A program made the position numbers and the translations under genes. From Planctomycetales bacterium (GTDB taxonomy: Bacteria; Planctomycetota; Phycisphaerae; SM23-33): DNA of 20,327 bases. This document shows positions 15,044-20,327 of this stretch, in pieces (position 1 is the first letter of the stretch; each line of letters starts with the position of its first letter). The notes under the pieces were generated by a model. That model was given only the letters and a program-made list of their open reading frames with translations, had not been told where the DNA came from and searched no databases. The stretch lies in assembly GCA_030642005.1 (NCBI GenBank), contig DAOWOP010000033.1, positions 1 through 20,327 on the forward strand, written 5' to 3'.

Positions 15044-15067
15044 CGTGCTCGCTTCAGCGAGGCATGT
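15044..15067 (+). repeat. 24-nt repeat, copy 2
   Basis: It begins CGTGCTCGCTTCAGCGAGG and ends in CATGT, two bases different from the copy at 8958-8981. It contains a small hairpin, CTCGC-TTCA-GCGAG, and lies 18 nt before the -35 element of the ABC operon promoter. Confidence 0.7.
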
Positions 15068-15085
15068 AAGTCGCAACGGGAAACC

Positions 15086-15115
15086 TTGACAAACGCATAC
15101 GTAATTGGATATATG
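15086..15115 (+). promoter_or_regulatory. Sigma70-type promoter of the ABC/GldG operon
   Basis: TTGACA (15086-15091) and TATATG (15110-15115) are separated by 18 nt. The predicted start near 15122 gives a leader of about 33 nt before the ATG at 15155. It is the only good promoter seen for the three-gene operon. Confidence 0.65.
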
Positions 15116-15154
15116 GTTTGTTTCTCGAATGACTTGCATCGGGATGGAAACGCG

Positions 15155-16108
15155 ATGATAGAGGTAAAACATCTGACGAAATATTATGGCCGGACGCTGG
15201 CGGTGGATGATATATCCTTTTATATCGACGCCGGAAGCGTGGTCGGCTTCCTCGGGCCTAACGGCGCAGGCAAGACAACAACGCTTCGTATGCTGACGTG
15301 TTTCATGCCCGCCACGAGCGGTTCAGCCACCGTCGCCGATTACGATGTTTTCAGCCAGTCGCTCCAGGTCCGCAGCCGGGTCGGGTATATGCCGGAGAAC
15401 GTCCCGCTCTATCCGGAGATGCGTGTGCGTGAGTATCTGATGTTCCGTGCGGCGTTGCGCGGTTTGGGGCATAAACGTCGGTCGTCTGCGGTTGACCGTG
15501 CGGCTGAACGCTGCTGGCTGGCCAAGCCGGAGGACATGATGCGCCGGCGAATAGACCAGTTATCACGCGGCTATCGCCAGCGCGTGGGCCTGGCCGATTG
15601 CCTGCTGCATGAGCCGGAGGTGCTGGTTCTGGACGAGCCGACCATCGGGCTTGACCCGGCCCAGGTCCGCGAGATGCGGAACCTCATCCGCTCGCTCGGC
15701 GAAAATCACACGGTCATCCTCTCCAGCCACATCCTCGCCGAAGTCGAACAGATATGCAGCAGGTTGGTGATTATTTCCGGCGGACGGATCGTCGCGCAGG
15801 GCACGTCGAGCGAACTTCGCCGGCAGGTGTCGGGGCCGTCGCGGGTGATTGTTGAATTGAAGGGCGGTCGGCCTGAGCAAATGGCTGCGTCAGTGGCGGA
15901 TGTTGGCGGCGTACTCGACGTGCAGCACACGCGGGCGGGCAACTGGACGCGATTGACCGTACAGTGCGCCGAGGAGGCCGACCTTCGACAGGACGTTGCC
16001 GCTCTTGTAACCGCTAAGGGTTACCAACTGCGCGAACTCCGACGCGAGATCGGCTCGCTGGAAGATTTCTTCGTGCAGATGACGTATGAACAGACTACCA
16101 GGGACTAG
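15155..16108 (+). CDS. ABC transporter ATPase, GldA-like
   Basis: A 317-residue ATPase. It has Walker A GPNGAGKTTT (34-43), the signature LSRGYRQRVG (136-145), Walker B EVLVLDEPTIGLDP (155-168) and the H-loop SSHIL (190-194). The C-terminal domain (about 225-317) is of the kind found in GldA/multidrug-exporter ATPases. The ATG at 15155 is preferred because GGGATGG lies just upstream and the protein then starts at the conserved MIEVKHLTKYYG; upstream in-frame codons overlap the promoter. It powers the permease encoded next. The stop codon lies inside the GGGACTA heptamer array, so the last residues (TTRD) are repeat-encoded. Confidence 0.92.
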   Translation: MIEVKHLTKYYGRTLAVDDISFYIDAGSVVGFLGPNGAGKTTTLRMLTCFMPATSGSATVADYDVFSQSLQVRSRVGYMPENVPLYPEMRVREYLMFRAALRGLGHKRRSSAVDRAAERCWLAKPEDMMRRRIDQLSRGYRQRVGLADCLLHEPEVLVLDEPTIGLDPAQVREMRNLIRSLGENHTVILSSHILAEVEQICSRLVIISGGRIVAQGTSSELRRQVSGPSRVIVELKGGRPEQMAASVADVGGVLDVQHTRAGNWTRLTVQCAEEADLRQDVAALVTAKGYQLRELRREIGSLEDFFVQMTYEQTTRD

Positions 16109-16127
16109 GGACTAGGGATTTGGGACC
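16100..16127. repeat. AGGGACT heptamer array over the ATPase stop codon
   Basis: Four heptamers in exact register: AGGGACT, AGGGACT, AGGGATT, TGGGACC. The TAG stop of the ATPase gene is inside it. The word family matches 14965-14982. No inverted partner is nearby. Confidence 0.7.
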
Positions 16128-16179
16128 AGTACTCCGTCAATCTTAAATCTGTGAACAGAATCTTTGGGCGTTGGTATTT

Positions 16180-16264
16180 CGACACAGAGACACAGAGGTA
16201 CAGAGATTTTAAGAGAAAAGTATTTTTCTGTTTTATACCTCTGTCTCTCTGCGTCTCTGTGTCG
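16180..16264. repeat. CACAGAG octamer array with inverted partner
   Basis: The left arm (16180-16205) carries ACACAGAG, ACACAGAG, GTACAGAG in 8-nt register. The right arm (16235-16264) is a near-complementary array of CTCTG words. Outer ends CGACACAGAGAC and GTCTCTGTGTCG are exact complements apart from the last word. The word family is shared with the arms of the 8657-8904 element. It sits between the ATPase and permease genes, inside a likely operon, so strong termination here seems unlikely. Confidence 0.8.
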
Positions 16265-16315
16265 CATAACCATGTAACAAATTTGAGGTTGACACAGTAC
16301 CAGGGAAAAGAAGCG

Positions 16316-17068
16316 ATGCGCAAGGTATTGATACTGGCGAGGCGTGAGTTATCGGCCTATTTCTACAGCCCGATGGCCTACGTTATTGCTGCGCTGTTCC
16401 TGCTTATGGTGGGGGTGATATTTCTGTGGGGTGTGCGTGTTCCGTTCCTGAAGATAGAAATGGAGCCGGTTTTTCGCAGCGGGGCCGAAGCCACTCTCCG
16501 CCCGCTGTTCGACGTGCTGGCCTACGGCCTGGCGGTGGTCGTGCCGCTGCTGACGATGAGGCTGGTGGCTGAAGAATTGCGATCCGGCACCATCGAGACG
16601 CTAATGACTGCGCCTGTTACCGATGCGGCGGTGATTCTGGGCAAGTTCATCGGGGCATTTGTTTTGTACCTGCTGCTGCTGGCGGCGACGGGTGTGTTCT
16701 TTGCACTGATAGTGGTTTTCGGCAAGCCTGACTGGGGCGTAGCGGGCATGGGCTATCTGGGAATGGTGCTGCTGGGCGCGGCGTATATCTCGGTGGGGCT
16801 GTTCGCATCGACGCTGACGCGGCACCAGTTGGTGGCGGGGCTGATCGGCATCGCTGTCCTGGCGTTCTTTACGGGCGGGCTTTATCTGGTAGTGCTGGCC
16901 GTGCCGGCCGAGTACGCCCAGACCGTCGCCAAACTGAATATGATTACTTACTTTGCTGATTTCTCCAGAGGCGTGTTCGATACACGGGCATTGGTATTCT
17001 TCCTGACGGTAACGGCCTTCTTCCTGTTTATCAGCGTGAAGGTCCTGGAGTCTCGGCGATGGCGGTAA
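16316..17068 (+). CDS. ABC transporter permease, GldF-like
   Basis: A 250-residue integral membrane protein with about six helices (near 21-40, 66-85, 108-130, 143-164, 169-192 and 225-245). It opens with VLILARRELSAYFYSPMAYV and contains RLVAEELRSGTIETLMTAPV, the coupling segment typical of GldF/ABC-2 permeases of this class. The ATG at 16316 is chosen because AGGGAAAAGAAG precedes it and the family consensus starts there; an in-frame ATG at 16151 would only add a translation of the CACAGAG repeat. The gene overlaps the next by 10 nt, indicating translational coupling. It forms the membrane pore with the ATPase. Confidence 0.9.
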   Translation: MRKVLILARRELSAYFYSPMAYVIAALFLLMVGVIFLWGVRVPFLKIEMEPVFRSGAEATLRPLFDVLAYGLAVVVPLLTMRLVAEELRSGTIETLMTAPVTDAAVILGKFIGAFVLYLLLLAATGVFFALIVVFGKPDWGVAGMGYLGMVLLGAAYISVGLFASTLTRHQLVAGLIGIAVLAFFTGGLYLVVLAVPAEYAQTVAKLNMITYFADFSRGVFDTRALVFFLTVTAFFLFISVKVLESRRWR

Positions 17069-19710
17069 AACCCGAAAAGTCCGATTCCGGCAAATCGACC
17101 AGCCGCGACCTGAAGGCTTCCCGCCGGGCCGCGGGAGTCAACGTGGTGATCTCCATTGCCGTGGCGACGGCGCTGTTAATCGTCGTCAACGTCATCAGCA
17201 ATAAAAAAAGTTATCGCTGCGATATGGAGACCCTCGGTCGTTACGGCCTGAGCGATTCAGCCGAGAAGATTCTTGGGCAGATAGATCAGCCCGTCCGCCT
17301 GACCAGTATTTACACCTCCACCAAACCGGACAGGAAGCCGCAGGAGTATCTTCCCCGCCTTCGCGACATGATGGGCGAGATTGCCCGTCAGAAGTCCGGC
17401 GTAACGGTTGTCAATGTAACGTCCGATCGCGCCAAGGCCGAGGTACTGGCTCGCCTTCGACGGGTGCTTGACGAGGCGGCGGCGGATCACCACGGGATCA
17501 TAAAGGACTTCCAGATACTCGACGGGAAGCAGGGGCCGCAATACGAAGGGCTGGCTCGGCAGTGGGCGGAGTATCCGTCCGGGGGGTGGCTTGAGCAGTT
17601 TCGCACGCCCAAGGCCCTTGAGGCGGCGATGGGCGCAACCCGGAAACAGTTGCGGGAAACGGCGATGGAACTACGCCTGGACCTCGCCGCAGCCGCTCTG
17701 CCGGATTATCCCGACATGGTTCTGCGAGTAAAGGGCACGCTGAAAGAACTTCAGGATAGGATGAAGCAGATAAGCGGGGGGCTTCGCAAACTTTCTGCCC
17801 TGCCCGAAAAAGCAGCAAAAGCGAAACCGGAACTGACCACCGCTGCCGACCAGGTCAAAACCGCAATAGCAAAGGCGTCCGGCAAGATAGGCCGGGCCGA
17901 TGCGCCGATGCCGTCGAACCCGCAGAAAGTTCTGGAGGCCTTTGCCGCCAATGTTCGCCAAGCCGCTGATTCCGCTCAGTTGGCCGCGGCCGCGCTGGAA
18001 CGGTTCGCCGGGGAGGGATACATCCTCGCCGCACGCTCCTGGCGGTTTGAACGGGCGACACTGCCGCACCGATACCACCGACTCGCCGCGGAACTCAACC
18101 GCATTGCAGACCAGACCGAAGGACTTCTCCGAATAACGGCAAAGGCCGATGTCCAGAAACAACTCATCACCTGGGCAAGGCAAAGGATGCCGCAGCACCT
18201 GGCCCAGGCCGATGCGGTCCGAAAAGCCGTCAACAGGCTACTGGACGAACTGACCAAACTCGATGAGCCTACCAAAAAGATCTTCGCCGGCGTCAAACAG
18301 GACAATTATCTCCAGGCGCAGATTAAACCGCTGGCCGAACTGCTTGCCCGCGCAGGCAAGGCCAAACCAATGCCGGAGCACCTGAGCGAACTGATTGAAA
18401 AGATCGGTCAGGACAACATCGTACTGATAGAGATCGGCGACATCGCCGGCGTGGTCGGGTTCGATGAGGTCTGGCCCCTTGCGGCGGGGCGGCAGACGGA
18501 CCAGGCTGATGAGGACGACCAGGGCAAGCGGGTTTTTCATGGCGATTCTGCCGTTTGCGCCAAGATGCTGAGCATGACGGCGGAGCCCTTCGCCGAGATC
18601 GTGCTGACCTTTTTTGAAGACATCCCGCCCCGTTACCTTTGGCAGCAACGGCCTCCACTGGTCGGGCCTATTATCTCGCTCCAGTTGGAGACGATCCGGC
18701 AGCGCCTGAAGAAGGCGAACCTGAAAGTAACGGAATGGAACATTGCCAAGCAGCCCAAGCCGCCGGCGACCAAAGATATGCCCCAGGTGCTGCTGATCCT
18801 CCCTCCGCCGGAGCCGTCGCCGACCCCGCCGGGAACGCCCCAGCAGAGACCCCAATGGAGCCCCGACGAGGCGGCAAAGGTCCGCAAGGTCATCGACGGC
18901 GGAACGTCCGCGATATTCCTGGCTGGTTACTTCTACCCGCGGTACATGGGCAGGGTCGCCATGCCGGCGTATTACGGCTTCGGCGATTATTTGCGGAACG
19001 ACTGGGGGATAGATGTAAAAGTAGCCTTGCGCGTAATCCAGACCAGGCCTGACCCGCTCAATCCGGGTACGTTCAAACTGCCCATCCACACCTGGAGGCA
19101 CATGCCTCTGTCGGCGTTCACGGACCATCCAGTCGGTGAGCCTCTCAAGGCCCGGCGGCTGTACTGGCTCGACGTCTGCCCGATAACCGTTGTTTCCGAC
19201 AGCAAGACTGGTGCGATTATCAAGGACATTCTGGCGATTCCAAAAGGCCGCTGTGAAATGTGGGCTATTTCCGATATAAAATCGCTCATCGGGAAAGTAG
19301 AGCAAAGCGAGCCACTTGACGCCGACCCGAATAGCGGCGACCTGCTCCCGCCGTTCGCCGTTGCTGTCGAAGCGAGAAAGCAAATCAAAGGCGAACAAGT
19401 ACGCATTATCGTCCTGGCCGCAGGTGAAAGCTTTACCGACTACTACTTGCAGAACCCCATGATCCGGTTCAGCGAAGGCGGAACAATTGCATATGATCCG
19501 CCGCCGACCGCCGACGTGGACCTGCTGATCAACAGCGTCTATCACCTGGCTGGCCGGGACGAATACATCGGCGCAGGCCCAGCCATCGTTGAACCAATAG
19601 AACAGATTGCGCCAGGAACGATGCTCGGCGTAAAGATACTCTGCGGAATTGCCGTCCCGATGCTGATGTTCGCCATCGGCATCGTCGTTATGATCGTGCG
19701 GAAACGGTAA
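17059..19710 (+). CDS. Long GldG-like ABC complex protein
   Basis: An 883-residue protein. A cytoplasmic basic N-terminus is followed by a membrane helix (about 27-46), a large exported part and a C-terminal helix (about 862-880) ending in basic residues. Residues 50-125 (MRYGLSDSAEKIL-like segment, then QPVRLTSIYTS) match the start of GldG-type exported domains (ABC-type uncharacterised transport, IFT52-like fold). Residues about 455-860 resume a GldG-like pattern (VLLILPPPEPSP, then SPDEAAKVRKVIDGGTSAIF). Between them (about 180-450) lies an Ala/Lys/Glu-rich, mostly helical insertion with likely coiled coil, which accounts for the unusual length against roughly 450-650 residues in typical members. 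It overlaps the permease gene. The stop codon begins a perfect inverted repeat. Confidence 0.82.
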   Translation: MAVKPEKSDSGKSTSRDLKASRRAAGVNVVISIAVATALLIVVNVISNKKSYRCDMETLGRYGLSDSAEKILGQIDQPVRLTSIYTSTKPDRKPQEYLPRLRDMMGEIARQKSGVTVVNVTSDRAKAEVLARLRRVLDEAAADHHGIIKDFQILDGKQGPQYEGLARQWAEYPSGGWLEQFRTPKALEAAMGATRKQLRETAMELRLDLAAAALPDYPDMVLRVKGTLKELQDRMKQISGGLRKLSALPEKAAKAKPELTTAADQVKTAIAKASGKIGRADAPMPSNPQKVLEAFAANVRQAADSAQLAAAALERFAGEGYILAARSWRFERATLPHRYHRLAAELNRIADQTEGLLRITAKADVQKQLITWARQRMPQHLAQADAVRKAVNRLLDELTKLDEPTKKIFAGVKQDNYLQAQIKPLAELLARAGKAKPMPEHLSELIEKIGQDNIVLIEIGDIAGVVGFDEVWPLAAGRQTDQADEDDQGKRVFHGDSAVCAKMLSMTAEPFAEIVLTFFEDIPPRYLWQQRPPLVGPIISLQLETIRQRLKKANLKVTEWNIAKQPKPPATKDMPQVLLILPPPEPSPTPPGTPQQRPQWSPDEAAKVRKVIDGGTSAIFLAGYFYPRYMGRVAMPAYYGFGDYLRNDWGIDVKVALRVIQTRPDPLNPGTFKLPIHTWRHMPLSAFTDHPVGEPLKARRLYWLDVCPITVVSDSKTGAIIKDILAIPKGRCEMWAISDIKSLIGKVEQSEPLDADPNSGDLLPPFAVAVEARKQIKGEQVRIIVLAAGESFTDYYLQNPMIRFSEGGTIAYDPPPTADVDLLINSVYHLAGRDEYIGAGPAIVEPIEQIAPGTMLGVKILCGIAVPMLMFAIGIVVMIVRKR

Positions 19711-19798
19711 CGCGAATTCGCGCGAATAAAGCGAATCACGCGAATGAAAAAAATCTTTTATTAGCGAACATTCGCTTTATTCGCGCGAATTCGCGTTA
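19708..19798. repeat. Perfect 29-bp inverted repeat of GCGAAT words
   Basis: The left arm 19708-19736 and right arm 19770-19798 are perfect inverted repeats of 29 nt separated by 33 nt. The arms consist of GCGAATTC, GCGCGAATAAA, GCGAAT words. The first three bases are the stop codon of the GldG-like gene. It could terminate the operon or separate it from the following gene, which starts 17 nt after the repeat. Confidence 0.88.
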
Positions 19799-19814
19799 TG
19801 AAAGGGACAGGATA

Positions 19815-20327
19815 ATGAAAAAAAGTGTTGTCGTCGTGACGTGTGTACTGGCGGTTGCCGTAACTGCATGGGCTGTCAAGCCGGTAACGTGGACCCATTC
19901 CACCGAAGCGGAGTTCGCGTCGGGTAAATTGTCCAAAGCGGTCGTAACGTCCCTGGGCGAGGTCAAACTGTCCCGCGCACTTGAGACGCTCGTCGAACCG
20001 GCCAAAAAGAACGGGATGATTTCCGCGTTGGCCATTGACGGGCACGGTGAGGTCTATCTCGCCGCTGCGCCGAAAGCGACTGTCTATCGGCTGGAGGGGA
20101 ACAAACTGGTCGAATTCGCCCAACTGCCGGGCGTGTTGGTCAGAAGCATGATATTCATCGGCGGCGAACTCGTCGCAGGGGTCTGCGGGAAAGAGGCGGG
20201 AATATATAGAATCGAGCGTAAAGGCAAGATAAAGAAGGTATGGAGGGACAAAAAGGTAGCTTCGGTCTGGTCGGTTCTGCCGGGGCCTCGCGGTTCGTCC
20301 TACGCGGTCACGGGAGCTGAAGGCAAA
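19815..20327 (+). CDS. Exported beta-propeller-like protein, partial at right edge
   Basis: A frame open from the ATG at 19815 to the window end (171 codons, no stop). The signal peptide MKKSVVVVTCVLAVAVTAWA is clear. The mature part shows repeating blade-like strands: ISALAIDGHGEVYLAAAPKA, TVYRLEGNKLVEFAQLPG, GELVAGVCGKEAGIYRI and SVWSVLPGPRG, with the DG..G.VYLA pattern of NHL/SMP-30-like propellers. AGGGACAGGATA precedes the ATG. Position after the GldG-like gene suggests it may belong to the same unit or be separately transcribed; the repeat between them argues for separation. The function is unknown and the C-terminal part is outside the window. Confidence 0.75.
   Translation, partial: MKKSVVVVTCVLAVAVTAWAVKPVTWTHSTEAEFASGKLSKAVVTSLGEVKLSRALETLVEPAKKNGMISALAIDGHGEVYLAAAPKATVYRLEGNKLVEFAQLPGVLVRSMIFIGGELVAGVCGKEAGIYRIERKGKIKKVWRDKKVASVWSVLPGPRGSSYAVTGAEGK

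Noticed and set aside
16151..16315. N-terminal extension of the permease, and the mirror frame at 16105-16323
   Set aside because: Both are translations of the CACAGAG repeat (DTETQR...LCVSVS); the family start and ribosome site are at 16316.
18238..19545. Minus-strand 435-codon frame opposite the GldG-like gene
   Set aside because: Long shadow frame; Arg/Gly-rich, no ribosome site, and the sense gene has membrane segments and operon overlap.
3639..19798. CRISPR array interpretation of the repeats
   Set aside because: Units are 7-9 nt, degenerate and without spacers of uniform length; no cas genes are present.

Overview
The window looks like a chromosomal stretch of a Planctomycetota-type bacterium, perhaps Phycisphaerae-like. 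This rests on a moderately high GC content, an AroD-AroE fusion protein, a planctomycete-style S55 (SpoIVB-like) secreted protein, DUF4340 and GldG/ABC genes, a DUF2207 membrane protein, and long intergenic stretches of degenerate short-word repeats. The taxonomic call is inference from gene content, not from a marker gene.

Layout. Positions 1-715 hold a minus-strand reading frame that runs off the left edge; its N-terminal half is unrecognised and its last part looks like the start of a membrane-anchored or lipoprotein-like gene. Next come two adjacent plus-strand DUF2207 genes (898-1653, 1657-3624), the first carrying only the exported domain. A tRNA-Leu(UAA) gene (3827-3910) precedes a translation and housekeeping block on the plus strand: smpB, fmt, a COG2521-like SAM methyltransferase, a thioredoxin with its own near-consensus promoter, and a stand-alone NAD(P)H-hydrate epimerase. 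The minus strand then carries argG, an aroD-aroE fusion, a DUF4340 protein with five internal repeats, and an S55-domain secreted protein. Divergent from these, a good promoter at 15086-15115 drives an ABC ATPase, an ABC permease and a long GldG-like protein (15155-19710). A partial exported beta-propeller-like gene follows to the right edge.

How the genes fit together. The ABC ATPase, permease and GldG form a GldA/F/G-like membrane complex. DUF4340 proteins usually sit in the same operon; here the DUF4340 gene lies on the opposite strand beside the S55 gene and shares a divergent control region with the complex. smpB (trans-translation) and fmt (initiator tRNA formylation) are both translation functions. 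argG and aroDE are amino-acid biosynthesis genes.

The most striking feature is not a gene. At least six intergenic spaces contain arrays of unrelated 7-9 nt words repeated two to four times (GCGAAT-, CACAGAG-, TAGGTCN-, GGGACT-, GGGATACA-, GAATTTT-, ACTGATT-type). Most are paired with an inverted copy 30-165 nt away, so that they form long hairpins. Several overlap stop codons and so encode the ends of ArgG, the NAD(P)H-hydrate epimerase and the ABC ATPase. The architecture is shared while the words differ from site to site.
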